From the NCBI GenBank assembly GCA_963678675.1, contig OY783196.1, positions 16,920,138 to 16,984,137 of the forward strand: DNA of 64,000 nucleotides. The letters run 5' to 3'. The stretch comes from Xiphydria camelus (Eukaryota; Arthropoda; Insecta; Hymenoptera; Xiphydriidae). This document shows positions 9,851 through 20,971 of this stretch, piece by piece; position 1 is the stretch's first letter; each line of letters opens with the position of its first letter. A program made the position numbers and the translations under genes. The notes beneath the pieces are model-generated. The model worked only from the letters and a program-made list of their open reading frames with translations. It ran no database searches and was not told the origin of the DNA.

Positions 9851-11907
9851 TTACTCTGAATGTAATAGTGGGAAAACAACAGATTTCTCTTTTAAATCTA
9901 GTTTTACACATTTATACGCAATTTCGCTTATGTTTCTACTTTGTATAGGACCCATTTCATTGTTTACTTTATAAATACCTAACTGTGATGATTTACACGG
10001 TTTCACATACAAATCTTGCACTGATTCATATTTACGTCCAATAGCAAATGTATTTATATCGGTGGAAGCGAAATTCTGAACATAAATAATACTACCATCG
10101 TGTAAACAGCAACAGTTATCTGGTTCTTGTACCGTTAGGGTAAAATTAGGAAAGGCTACTTTGCCCCATTGGTTTCTGTATGAAGTACCTACTACCGGTC
10201 CATTCTGATGTCGATTGAGCATTTGAGGTGTAACGCCTTTTTCTATTGTCTTATTGTTAGAAGATATAAAACACTTTTGTTCGTATTTACGGCGTATGAT
10301 TTGCTGTAATGGCTTATCGTTCTTGCGAATCATTTTTTTATCAATTGCATATAATTTTCGAAGGGGAAGGCGTCGAATTTTTCTAAAACTCCAAATTTTC
10401 TTACATCATCGCAGATGTGCAACAAGTTATGTACATTATGTGAAACATTTTCTTTACCATATAAAATAATAAATGTTTTCACAAAATAATACAATAGTGA
10501 CTTAGCATAATCGATGTATTGAAAATGTTTCGCACGTGACAAAATAGTTGCAGCAACATGCAAAGTTATGAAGTTTAAATATTTGTCATGACTGAGTACT
10601 GATTTTAATACTACGGGTCCAGTGTAAAATAAAAATTGTTTAAATTCGGTTGCTTTCCACCTTGTGCATTCGTTTAAAGCCCTTGGTTTACGATTGAATT
10701 CATTCGGAATATTATTTCTATTTCTTACTAATAAGTCAGATATTTCTGTTAACTGACTAAAAGATAATTTCGCCGAAGGTTTACCATTGCACCACAAAGA
10801 AAGAATTAATCTTTTCACGACTCCTAAGTAGATTAAGTGCATCGGGTCTAACGGAAAATCAGTTATCATATTCAAATGTGGTATTGACTCTAATATTGAT
10901 GTACCTGTGTGATGCTCTTCTTGTGATTTCATTCTGAAATCACTATCGTTCCTTAGACAGGAGTTAGTTAAACTCGGGAAACAAACTCTATTATTAATAT
11001 AATCCCCCTCTATACAACACTTTGTACAGGAATAATATCCCGAGTGACCTTTGGTATATTTAATAAATGATTTAGCAGGTGCATCGCAGATGAAAGCTTT
11101 AATTTTAAATGGATAAGTACGTCCGTGAAATGATATACCGTTAACTGTTAAATTAATAGCTTCTTGGACAAAATCGTTTAAATATATATTTGCACTGATA
11201 GGTTTCTGCTTTCCATGATATATTCCTATTATATCAACCACTTTACGATTTTGAACCAAGTTACAGAGTATAGGATATACCTCATCACTACTACTTTTAT
11301 TTAGAGGTAATCCATCTATATTAATACATACTTCTATAACCTGTAAATTTCGAATAGTGTAATGTGAAAGCAGGTTTGCAACACAATTACTCAACCCAAA
11401 ATGATAATAATTCCCCGGTTCAATAATTTTAACGAGTGTGCTTCTAAGAGTTTTCAGTACAGTTCGTGCATCGATGGGTAAGTTGGGATGACATGGCTTT
11501 AAAATATTTAATAACTTACTTAATGCTATGTGAGTAACGTTATTTTCAATAGCCCATATAGCAAGTTCCCTTTCGAATGCCTCGGTACCACTCAATTTAT
11601 CAACAGGTACATCATTATTAGGTATGTCATTACCAGATGAATCATTATCAAAGCCGAAGTTAAGAGAGCTATCGTCAGATGTATCATTATCGAACACTTC
11701 ATTATCTACCACGCTGGCATTAGAAACAGATTTATTTGATGGTTCACGATGAGTATTAGATTTGATTACGCATTCAATGCCATTTTCAGATTGCTCTGAA
11801 ACTTCTCGGTGAGAAGCCTGCTGAATAGGAGAGTCGAAGAAGTCTATGAAAGAATCAGCACATGCCTTCGCTCGCCTGTAATACTTCGTAGCAATGCTTT
11901 TTGGCAT
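9851..11907 (-). pseudogene. CACTA/EnSpm-like transposase, one frameshift
   Basis: Two overlapping minus-strand frames form one transposase. The first, 525 residues (10330-11907), has an acidic N-terminus, an INIDGLPL motif (D198), CDAPAKSF (D275), a CTKC pair near 295 and DFPLDPMHLIYLGV (D350, D354, H357). It breaks at a run of seven A residues (plus-strand T run 10333-10339), and the second frame (160 residues, 9851-10333) continues exactly where the family would. A one-base change in the A run would rejoin them, so this is either a single inactivating deletion, an assembly error in a homopolymer, or frameshift expression. The DDE assignment is by analogy with Transposase_21-type proteins; the third acidic residue was not identified. 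The gene lies upstream of, and in the same direction as, the DUF4806-type gene. Confidence 0.72.
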
Positions 11908-11924
11908 GTTAATTTCTATTCTTC

Positions 11925-12125
11925 ATAGCAGCAATTCTGGTAGCAATAATCCTCGTAGCAGCAATCTTCGCAGCAGCAATCCTCGTAGCAGCAATCCTCG
12001 AAGCAGCAATCCTCGAAGCAGCAATCCTCGTAGCAGCAATCTTCGCAGCAGCAATCCTCGTAGCAGCAATCCTCGTAGCAGCAATCCTCGTAGTAACAAT
12101 CCTCGTAGCAGCAATAATTATAGTA
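11925..12125. repeat. 15-bp minisatellite
   Basis: About 13 tandem copies of a 15-bp unit close to AGCAGCAATCCTCGT, starting just upstream of the transposase start codon. It opens reading frames on both strands (poly SSNPR and poly LLRG), which are artefacts of the repeat. Confidence 0.85.
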
Positions 12126-12884
12126 GCAGGGTTATCGGGGCTTGCAGCTATCACAAAGTGCTGAACAATTAATCGTAAATCTTAATTCGTCTTTTGTCCT
12201 ATAATTAATTCACTAAACAAACATACATATTGCTCATAACCCCAGTGAAAAATGGATCGTTGATCGACGAGAAGCGTGGTTATATCTATATCAATTGATA
12301 CCGAAACGATATTATATTTACGTGGATCGACGATATATTTCTCCCAGGAACATTATAATTGATTTAGTCAATTAATTTTTTTAATTTGGGTAACAATATT
12401 CAAAATTAAAATGAATGGAAATGTGAAATTTTGGTGCTTGAAAAATACGGAAGAAATGTTGAGGTTAGCTTTACAAATTTCACGCTTTACTGGTAAAGCA
12501 TCATCAATGTTAAGAAAATTTGCAAATAGTTCTGTTTAGTATAAAGCAGTACGTATTGTAAAAAAATATAGTAATAATATTAGAGGAGAAATGCATAGAA
12601 ACCTACAAAAAATGCTGTAATATATGTACCTACCTATATTCGGATCACGCACGGCTCACCGTAGCTCACGCGGAAATGACGATGACGATGAGAAGTATAT
12701 ATAATAAGTCAAGTCGAGTAATTATGTATATATACATCGCAATTGTAGTACTATATATAACTGTATTATAATAATTAAATTTTATTTATTTAAAAACATA
12801 TCAATCTTTTGAAACGTGTTAGTAAAAGAACCTATTCGATTATTTTTTAAATGAAGGAAAATCATGCTCTATCTCCATAAATGG
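12126..12884. other. 5' flank inside the CACTA-like element
   Basis: About 760 bp of AT-rich sequence between the minisatellite and the right subterminal repeats. No coding pattern is visible. It would hold the transposase promoter, but I cannot point to a specific element. Confidence 0.4.
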
Positions 12885-13001
12885 ACGTCCATAGAATATC
12901 CAAATTAGAATATTCAGTGGATATCCATTACATGTCCATGGACGTACGGACATAAAATGGACACAAAATGGATATCCATTGGATGTCCGGTGCTATTTGG
13001 G
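12885..13001. repeat. Right terminal and subterminal repeats of CACTA-like element
   Basis: A mirror of the left end: repeated GGATATCC and GGACGTCC palindromes, then GTGCTATTTGGG at the border. Confidence 0.75.
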
Positions 13002-13145
13002 TTTAATTGTCAGTCAAATGAAATTTTGTTTGAAGGTTTTTAATCTATCTTGCTTCGTTTCCAATATAATCAACCACTCAAATTTCATTCACTCAAAGCC
13101 CTTTTGAGGGTGACCGGAAACTTTTCGGGGGTAGTGTATATCTAA

Positions 13146-14215
13146 GGTTACATGTGAATAATGATGCTTGACGTCACAGGTAACAAGATGTTTGAAGTGT
13201 ATTACTTGTGTAAGTGTCTTACTATTTTAAGCAACTTATTCATTTAAATGTCTTATACCTGAAGAAGTGTCTTACTTTAAGGGGGAAAGCCACTGTGATA
13301 TGTTCAAAAAATAGATTTTTTTATTTTTACATTTTCTTAATGTTCGAGGTTTCAAGAATCTGTTCCCTAAGTTTCAAACCGAAATTCGAAAATTTTATGG
13401 AGTTATGAAAGGTTTTGTGTGAGTAAGCGCATACGCTCGAACTTGACCGCGCGGTTTTAAAGGCTTTTATCTCGAAACTACATTTTTCCAACTGGGCGCC
13501 ATCATAACTCAGTCAATTTTTATCCGATTACCTTGAAATTTTCACAGAATATTTTTAAAAGAATTATCTTCAGTTAAGCGTATGATTTTTTCGATTAAGC
13601 GATTACTTGTTGAGATATAATTAAAAAACTGAGCAATTTTTCTCTAAATTTCGAAGTTCTATCTTTAAACATGCGTTACTTTGTTAAAAATTAAAATTTT
13701 TATAAATCCGTACGCTTAACTGAAGCTAGACTCGTGTAGTTTAGGAAAATAATTGATTTTTTTGGTTTGGATATACCATTCGGACACAGCAATGGCGCCC
13801 ATGCGCCAAACATTTTTCAGAGAAGCTTTACGGCATCGCGTATTATTGTGTAGTTTATTGATATTATGTATTGCTTTTTTTTTCTAATATACTAAAATAT
13901 ATGTACCTTCATGTAGTTGCAAAAGTTTTTTCCCTCGTTTTTTATTTTAATCAGAAAAAATTCACAAAGTTATTCTACATTTTCCGGTCATCACAGTGGC
14001 TTTCCCCCTTAAGACGATTAAGCGTCTTTATCTTAAGACAGTACCATGTGTCTTATGATTTTAGACGGAAAATAAATGTCTTTTTGAGAAAAGACAGACA
14101 AACGTCTTGGAATAAGACGGTTAAGTGTCTTGAATTTCTGATCAATACACTTAACCGTCTTATTTTACGTCAATAAGACACTTTTCCGTATTATTTTAAG
14201 ACGTTTCATCGAGAG
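13146..14215. repeat. AAGTGTCTTA-type repeat region, interrupted
   Basis: Many direct and inverted copies of TAAGTGTCTTA, TAAGACGGTTAAG and similar occur on both sides of the TTAA element at 13277-14012. This resembles the subterminal-repeat arrays of the other DNA transposons here. Terminal CCCA ends were not found, so its limits are uncertain. Confidence 0.45.
13277..14012. mobile_element. TTAA-flanked nonautonomous element, 736 bp
   Basis: TTAA plus GGGGGAAAGCCACTGTGA at the left, and TCACAGTGGCTTTCCCCC plus TTAA at the right. The inverted repeats are exact for at least 18 bp. TTAA on both sides fits piggyBac-type (or Kolobok-type) insertion. It holds no transposase and is nested in the AAGTGTCTTA repeat region. 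Confidence 0.82.
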
Positions 14216-14650
14216 GCCGGTTTGTAGTGTATATACGCGCAGCAGACGAAATTTTAGTCCACTGCAGCGGTGACTTTTTATTTTATCGCTTTCGGGTCTC
14301 TCCGTTGCCAATCGGATGATCCGAAAAATTGGCGGAGTTTAGCATAGTCGCCATTTCTTAATGGAATGACTAGCGTTCGTGAACGATTCAACATTATATT
14401 AACCGCAACAGGCTCAGGGAGGGAGGTGTTGCGCCTCGGCTAGAGAGGCGCATGACGAGTCAGTGCCTCCGGAATGACCGAGTACTTCGTATCTACTTAT
14501 TTCGGGCATTTCCAGAAGTCCCGTTTACCCTCGCTACCTGCGAGTACCTACGTCCCGGTCAGGAAGGCGCACGATGCGAGAGTTCGATTCCAGACTTCTA
14601 GCGAGACAGTCGCTAACAACGCTACGTCCGAAGGCATCACGGTTTATAAG
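14216..14650. other. GC-richer unassigned stretch
   Basis: About 430 bp that is richer in G and C than its surroundings, with a short plus-strand open frame (14474-14680) that matches no family I know. It could be promoter-proximal sequence of the broken gene downstream. No firm call. Confidence 0.3.
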
Positions 14651-14936
14651 TCCACAGTATTATTTTTAGTACTTAGTTGAATAAATTTACGTATGTTAAA
14701 ATTGTGCCTGATTAACTAGTAATAATTAAGCGTTTGATTAATTGATAATTTTTGTGAATCTATTTATGTATTACAATCAATATTGTATTCAACTTATTTT
14801 ATAATATTAATTGTAATAGGTACATAAATAGATTCATAGAAATTATCAATTAATCAAACGCTTAATTATTACTAGTTAATCAGCCACAAATTTTATATAC
14901 GTAAATTTATTCAACTACTAAAAACAATACTGTGGA
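14651..14936. mobile_element. Palindromic MITE, TCCACAGTATT ends
   Basis: A 286-bp inverted repeat. The arms begin TCCACAGTATTATTTTTAGT and meet near 14795. It has no coding capacity. An open coding-like segment begins right at its right edge, so the insertion may have split an exon. Confidence 0.75.
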
Positions 14937-15143
14937 CTGGACAAAAGCGTAATCGACGTCGCACTGCAATTAATGCTCTACTGGCGCAGATCGACGTAGA
15001 AAGAGCGAGATTGCCTAAATTTAAGTGCGAAGAACCAGTACATCCGACATCAGTGCATATTAACGTTGTCGTACATAATAATATTAATTTTTCCGTCGAG
15101 GTGGATGAAATTATAGACAATTCTAATAATTCCAACCAATAAT
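14937..15143 (+). pseudogene. Coding-like fragment, unrecognised
   Basis: An open plus-strand frame runs from the MITE edge to a TAA at 15141-15143, with a basic start (KRNRRR) and a mixed charged tail. It has no start codon of its own. It may be an upstream exon of the broken DUF4806-like gene that follows, but no splice link is convincing. Confidence 0.3.
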
Positions 15144-15317
15144 AGTAAAAACGGTAGGTAAAACGTTTCTTATTATTGCAAAGCTTTAAACAATTTTTTC
15201 CTAAATCGAATAACAAACGCTTTTTTCATATCTTGAACTATAACATTTTCAAGCTTGGTACAACAGATGACATTTTACAAAGTTATCGTTGTGGCATAAT
15301 CGTAATTTTTATTACAG

Positions 15318-16509
15318 ATGGAAATACGGCTGAATCACATCGTGGCGAAGAGGATGGAAAAGATACTGGAAGTACGGGACAAGCAGCATCTCGTGATGAA
15401 GTATTGCAGGAAATTCTGACAATAGTAAAGTACGTGTCACCAATTTCAATAATCGTACACTTATAATTTCCATCTGTCCCTTCATTCTTTTGATTTTTAG
15501 AATTAAAATATTTTTTTTATTTAAAGAGTAAAAGTAACAAAGTTTGCAAGGAAGTCCAATAAATAATTGAATTGTTTCAGGAAAATAAGCAATAAAGTAG
15601 ATGCAATCGAAAAGAGGCAAAGATCAAAGAAAAATTGGCAGCATTGGTTGCAACTTTAAATTTGCCGATAGCAACTAGAAAAGATTTCGATCCTTTGGAG
15701 CAGGATAAGGAGCAGCTACATATTTTGGTTTGTATTATATGTAGTTACATATTTATGTCAATGATTCTCGTTTTGAAGACCATCTCTTTCAAATTATGTA
15801 TAAAACGTAATATATTTGTTCGTATTCTTTCTTTAGCAAGAATATCTTCAAGAGAAAGGAGGAGGAACTGTAACTACGATCCTTAAGGAATTTTTCCAAG
15901 CGAGTCTCACGGACTCTTTCATCGCAACACCTATCACTTGGAAGGCATCGAAAAAGAATGAGCATAAAGTTCGATTCAGAAACTTTAACATGAGTATCAT
16001 CTTTTTTGGTAAGAAACAAAAAAATGTATATTTCTAATTGTAATTGAAGGGGTTCTTTCAAAAACAACATTTGTCAAAAACGCCAATCCTTGTAGTATTG
16101 GTAATAATGCCTACTCTTTCGTTGTATCTAGCCGTGTAGTGGTGCCTACTCTTTCATTATAATATAATTTCATAATAATTAATTTTTCATTATAATATAA
16201 TGAAAGAGTAGGCATTATTACCAATACTACAGGGATTGGCGTTTTTGACAAATGTTGTTTTTGAAAGAAACCCTTCAATTATTATGAACAGTTTTTCAAA
16301 TATCTTATTTTGCAGCTGCACTGAGGAACATAAAATCCCTAGGAGTCACATATGAGGAATTTAAAAAAGGGATACAAATCTCTATAAAAAATGCATGTCA
16401 ACGCGTTTACATGCATAAAAATCGACTTAGCAATAACAAAAGGGTGGCCAGTTGTGACGACGTCGACGAAGCCCGGGCTGCAAAACGTTATTATTCTTTA
16501 TTACTCTAA
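15318..16509 (+). pseudogene. DUF4806-like gene remnant
   Basis: Four exon-like blocks with GT-AG borders follow each other on the plus strand: 15318-15429, 15581-15727, 15837-16008 and 16316-16509. The last two carry a DUF4806-like pattern (LPIATRKDF, QEYLQEKGGGTV, PITWKASKK, a helical C-terminus). Phases agree between blocks, but block two needs a one-base shift in GAAAAGAGG near 15610 to keep one frame, and no start codon or 5' exon is evident. A palindromic MITE occupies the last intron. This is a second, diverged copy of the kind of gene in the 5679-13001 transposon. Confidence 0.5.
16042..16280. mobile_element. Palindromic MITE, AATTGAAGGGG ends
   Basis: A 239-bp inverted repeat with arms of about 85 bp (ATTTGTCAAAAACGCCAATC and its inverse). 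It lies in an intron of the DUF4806-like remnant and has no coding capacity. Confidence 0.78.
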
Positions 16510-17053
16510 ATTAATGTGATCATGTAATGTTCTATTTTACTAAAAAAGCTAATTTACCGTTGTTCAGTGAATTTTCTAAGCATTTCTACCTACTATCCAT
16601 ATAATCTATTGTCTTTGCAAAGCTTGCGTTCGAGATTTGAGTTTAATTAAACAACTGAGAATCATTTTAATAAATTAAAATTAGTATGGAACATTGTTTA
16701 TAGTTTAATGAAAGACCTCGAAAGACATACTTGTGCGAATTAACCCTCGTACGTCCCTCGGGTCTATAATGACCCACAGCGTTCAATATCGATAAGTTAT
16801 TATTATGCCTTTAGAGATAATCTTCTGAAATTTTTAGACATTGTTTCTTTCTTATAACGATACTTTTTCATGATGGAAATAAGCATGTAATTATATAATT
16901 TTGTCGACTACAAAAAACTGCACATACAAGGTCTTCGGGTCATATATGACCCATACTGTAGAATGTTTTGTTATTTGTATTCAGGTACCATTTGTAGTCA
17001 ATGTACCATTTTTCTTATATTATGCAGTTTCCAGTGATTTCATAATACTTCAG

Positions 17054-17281
17054 TCAAATTTTATAAAGTGTACGTAGTTTGTTTGCTGAATGACCATGCA
17101 TGTAGAGATGGAGTACGGACGTGGTTATTCCTGCTCTGCTCGGTTCTCCTGTAGGTATCTCTCCAAGTAGTGCGAGGAGTGTCTGTCTGATGGTATTAGC
17201 GTATATAATACCACCCATTACAATCGAAAGATCGAGAAATTTTTCAAATTTATCTTTTGTGAGAGGACGCCATTTCTTCAT
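17054..17281 (-). pseudogene. piggyBac transposase fragment
   Basis: A 75-residue minus-strand frame beginning MKKWRPLTKDKFEKFLDLSI and followed by VMGGIIYAN. This matches the start of the piggyBac transposase core (W-x-P-L-T ... F-L-x-L-x-x-x-M-G). Only this piece remains. Its catalytic aspartates are not found downstream. Confidence 0.6.
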
Positions 17282-17699
17282 ATGAGAATTTTCAACCTGA
17301 TGATTTTGAGTTTCATAACGATTCGTCTCCTCTATAATCCTTTCAAGCAGACGAGAATCAAAAAAAATAATTGAAATAATCGATTGGACTATTTCCCGAT
17401 ATAAAGATTTTCGGATTTATTTCAGAGCTACCTTCGAAATCTTTGATTGATGGGTAAAAATACGGGTACATGTACTTTTGGTTCGGATTCGCCACTAGTC
17501 CAAGCTTCATTTTCAGCCATTGCATTGTTGGATATACTACTGTATCAATACAGCCGTAAAGAACAGGCGAGCGAAGCAGGCTTATAGATTGCGCGGAGCG
17601 TTGCGTTTGCGCGAACGAATTCGCAATACGCCACCTATAAGGCTTTTCGCGTATACCGTGTCATCATTCACCATATTGTATTCGCCATTTTGGATTTGA

Positions 17700-18035
17700 G
17701 ACTAGACCGATTTGGACATCAGCATCGTAATGAGCGACCCCGAAAACCCCCCCGAGTAACAAGTTTCGGGCCATAATCTTCAAATTTTAAAAATGTCTGG
17801 AATTCATCATCCGCCATCTTGGATTTGAGAAAATAGACCAATTTGGATATCAGCATCGTAATGAGCGATCCAAAAAACCCCTGAGCAACAAGTTTCGGGC
17901 CATAATCTTCAAATTCTAAATATTTCTGGAATTCATCATCCGCCATATTGCATTCGCCATCTTGAATTTGAGAATAGAGCGATTTTGATATCAGCATCGT
18001 AATGAGCGACCCAAAAAAACCCCGAGTAACAAGTT
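17700..18035. repeat. Tandem repeat of about 130-140 bp inside piggyBac
   Basis: The segment ATCAGCATCGTAATGAGCGA starts at 17718, 17849 and 17990, followed by a shared block (AACAAGTTTCGGGCCATAAT). That makes two full copies and one partial copy. The minus-strand frame across it is repetitive and not a gene. Confidence 0.8.
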
Positions 18036-18221
18036 TTGAGCGATAATCTTTCCTGCCACATTTTTTCCACTGGATCCAAAGTCGATTTTGCCCTGCGTCC
18101 GGGGTGGTCGATATATCGACCAGCAGTTAGCTCGGGGCCTCCAAATAGGAAATTATTGACTTTATTTATAAATTTTACGTTTAAAAAGTTGATTTTAACT
18201 GAAATTTCCCCGGGCTCTAAA

Positions 18222-18405
18222 GGTTAATATATACGAGTACATACATCCTACCCTTGGGTCATATATGACCCGAAGGACTTAAGTGTAAGTATAAATGAGG
18301 GCCGTACGAGGGTTAATATATACGAGTACATACATCCTACCCTTGGGTCATATATGACCCGAAGGACTTAAGTGTAAGTATAAATGAGGGCCGTACGAGG
18401 GTTAA
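18222..18405. repeat. 89-bp duplication of the piggyBac right end
   Basis: GGTTAATATATACGAGTACA begins at 18222 and again at 18311, and GGTTAA follows once more at 18400. The terminal 89 bp are therefore present twice in tandem, each unit ending in TTAA. Confidence 0.88.
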
Positions 18406-18525
18406 ACTTTCAATATACATTTATTGAATTTCAGGTACACAGTGTGTACTTAAAATTTAATGTACGTGTAATTGCCAGTGCTTCCTATTAAATTCAAGAT
18501 AGAAACTCATTACACTACAATTTTG

Positions 18526-18990
18526 GTACGTTACCATCTACAGTAGCAATCTAGTAGTAGGATTCAGCACTACAGTAGGAAGCTTGTAGCATACTTCTGA
18601 AGCGTTTACTGAGTATACAAGCAATTATAGTACGTTACCGTCTACAGTAGCAATCTAGTAGTAGGATTCTGCACTGCAGTAGGAAACTTGTAGCATACTT
18701 ATGAAGCGTTTACTGAGTATACAAGCAATTATAGTACGTTACCGTCTACAGTAGCAATCTAGTAGTAGGATTCTGCACTACAGTAGGCAACTTGTAGCAT
18801 ACTCCTGAAGCGTTTACTGAGCATACAAATAATTACAGTACGTTACCGATTACAGTAGTAAACTAGTAGTATATTTCTACACTACAGTAGGAAATTTATG
18901 ATATGCTCCTGAAGCGTTTACTCGATACAAAAGTAGCTATAAAAAGTAACCATGTACTGTAGAAAACTAGTAGTAGGCTTCTGCACGTCA
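18526..18990. repeat. 104-bp tandem repeat
   Basis: Four full units and a partial fifth. GTACGTTACC starts at 18526, 18630, 18734 and 18838, an exact 104-bp period. Units contain CTACAGTAG and CTAGTAGTAGG. They differ by a few bases, so the array is not brand new. Confidence 0.9.
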
Positions 18991-19397
18991 AAATGTATGT
19001 TCCAAGACTTTCTAATGAAAATACACGCTTATGTTGAGACAAATATTTCTGCATACGTATGCGATAAATTGAATCACAACCATTTTTCGTACAACATGCT
19101 AGATGTCGGGGATCTTCGAAGGAAGTTTCTAACTTTACTACAGTTGTTCACTCTTATATTATTATTAGTATGCTCGTATGTTATTTGGGATATAATACAA
19201 CTGATTTTCTGGTGAGTGGCAGTCCTGAATGAAATCTGTGGCCGCACCACTGTACTGGTGACCGACAGAGAACGCGCATATCTTTCCGACTCTCTTACAA
19301 TAAGTTTGTTATTTTTTATGAATCACGCAATACATTGTAATTTAAAAATGAATAGGTTTCCACACAATTTAATTTTTCATGTTACACACATCGATAA
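18991..19397. other. Unassigned stretch between satellite and Helitron
   Basis: About 400 bp of AT-rich sequence. Short open frames (18952-19215, 19216-19410) show no family resemblance. I see no supported feature. Confidence 0.45.
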
Positions 19398-19455
19398 TCT
19401 ATATATATAAAAATGAATGTTTGTCTGTCTGTCTGTCTGTCTGTATGTCTCTTAT

Positions 19456-20215
19456 GCCTTCCTAAACCGTTCATCCGATAGCGATGAAATTTTGGGACAT
19501 GGTTGGACGCATGCCCGCGATGGTTTCTGAGTTAGTAAATCTTATACAGGGTGTTCAAAAAGTCCCGGTACGGCCGATTATCTCATCGGGAAAACATTTT
19601 AGAGAAAAATGTTTAATACAAAACTTTAAGGATTTTCCCTTGGCTACCCAGTGGTCGTATTGGATTTGACCTTGACCGTGACCTTTAAGGTAATATCAAA
19701 TGCCTTCCTAAACCATTCATCCGATTGCGATGAAACTTTGGGGAATGGTTGGACGCATGCCCGGGAAGGTTTCTGAGTTAGTAAATCTTATATAGGGTGT
19801 TCAAAAAGTACCGGTTCTGATGATTATTATGCCTTCCTAAACCGTTCATCCGATTGCGATGAAACTTTGAGGAATGGTTGGACGCATGCCCGCGAAGGTT
19901 TCTGAGTTAGTAAATCGTATACAGGGTGTTCAAAAAGTAGCGGTACGGATGATTATTATGCCTTCCTAAACCGTTCATCCGATAGCGATGAAACATTGGG
20001 GAATGGTTGGACGCATGCCCGCGAAGGTTTCTGAGTTAGTAAATCGTATACAGGATGTTCGAAAAGTACCGGTACGGATGATTATTATGCCTTCCTAAAC
20101 CGTTCATCCGATTGCGATGAAACTTTGGGGAATGGTTGGACGCATGCCCGCGAAGGTTTCTGAGTTAGTAAATCTTATACAGGGTGTTCAAAAAGTCCAG
20201 GCACAGCTAATTATC
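19456..20215. repeat. 129-bp tandem repeats in the Helitron
   Basis: GCCTTCCTAAACCGTTCATC or a close variant starts at 19456, 19702, 19831, 19960 and 20089. The last four are spaced exactly 129 bp. Each unit includes ATGGTTGGACGCATGCCCG and GGTGTTCAAAAAGT. The first interval is longer (246 bp). Confidence 0.88.
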
Positions 20216-20587
20216 TCAACGGGAAATCATTTTAGAGAAAAACGTTTGATATAAAACTTTTAGGATTTTTCCTTGGCTACCCAATGGTCATATTGGATCT
20301 GACATTGACAATGACCTTCTAGGTAAAATTGATTTTTTTAAATCCGAACCTCTATTTTATATACCGGAAATGAAAAGAGCGGGAAATTTCACGTTCAAAT
20401 ATGTCCTTGACCATTACTTCCATGTGAACTTTATGGTCAGTGGAGGTCAAATTGAGGTCAAGTACAGTTCGGCTTCGTACCATGAAAGCTATGGGCCCTA
20501 TACAAATTCTTTTTGATAGTAGGATTTAGGATTCTTTAGTGGCTGTACAATGGTGATATTGTATTTGACCTTGACCATGACCTTCAT

Positions 20588-20971
20588 TTGGAATCTCTTA
20601 CATCTGACATAATATTTCAAATTAGTTACACGAAAAATCCCTTAGTGCCAACCAAATTTAATCGAAGTAACAATCATCACTGGCAAATTCAAAGGCGAAG
20701 ACGCCCTCATTCACGCATACCTATGATTTCCAACGATTTAACATTCGAATTCAAGCGGCTCCAGTTCCCTTTGCGTCTTGCTTTTGCTATTACCATCAAC
20801 AAAGCACAAGGTCAATCGTTGACTATTGCTGGCTTAAATTTGGAAAATTCATGTTTTTCACGCGGCCAATTGTATGTGGCTTGCTCCAGAGTTGGCACAC
20901 CGAAAAATTTACACGTTTTTACTCCAAATAAAAAAATAAAAAACATTGTCTATCCGCTGGCCTTAAGATAA
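20588..20971 (+). pseudogene. Helitron Rep-helicase, C-terminal remnant
   Basis: The last half of this frame matches the end of Pif1-type helicases of Helitrons: AITINKAQGQSL (motif V), then FSRGQLYVACSRV (motif VI). The frame ends in a stop 160 bp before the element's 3' end, which is the normal position. The N-terminal Rep domain and helicase motifs I-IV are absent. The open frame upstream of about residue 40 is probably not original coding sequence. Confidence 0.75.

Larger units (their letters stand above)
5679..13001 (-). mobile_element. Large CACTA/EnSpm-like DNA transposon with two genes
   Basis: The left end reads CCCAAATAGCACACGGATG from 5679. The right end (12990-13001) is its inverted match, GTGCTATTTGGG. 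The dinucleotide TT flanks both ends, a possible short target duplication. Inside each end are many copies of a palindromic motif close to TGGATATCCA or TGGACATCCA, which is the subterminal-repeat layout known in CACTA elements. Two minus-strand genes lie inside: a transposase (9851-11907) and a DUF4806-type gene (6789-9769). Smaller elements are nested within it: a TTAA element at 6301, a CCCAGTAG element at 6976 and a MITE at 8244. The boundaries are seen directly; the superfamily assignment is inference. Confidence 0.75.
16740..18405 (-). mobile_element. Decayed piggyBac element
   Basis: The left end is TTAACCCTCGTACGTCCCTC (from 16740) and the right end is CCGTACGAGGGTTAA (to 18405). The ends share CCCTCGTACG, and TTAA occurs on both sides. 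GGGTC...GACCC tracts lie near both ends. A fragment of a piggyBac-type transposase is at 17054-17281 on the minus strand. The rest of the interior is tandem repeats, so the element is dead. Confidence 0.82.

Noticed and set aside
11894..12172. Open frames with SSNPR or LLRG repeats
   Set aside because: Translation of a 15-bp minisatellite on both strands; no start context or domain.
14474..14680. 68-residue plus-strand frame in a GC-richer stretch, and a tRNA-like GAGTTCGATTCC
   Set aside because: No family pattern for the frame, and no foldable tRNA cloverleaf around the motif.
17719..17997. 92-residue minus-strand frame inside piggyBac
   Set aside because: Its two halves repeat each other because of the tandem DNA repeat; not transposase-like.
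18526..18990. Regularly spaced repeats as a possible CRISPR array
   Set aside because: The whole 104-bp unit is repeated, with no unique spacers, in a clearly eukaryotic context.
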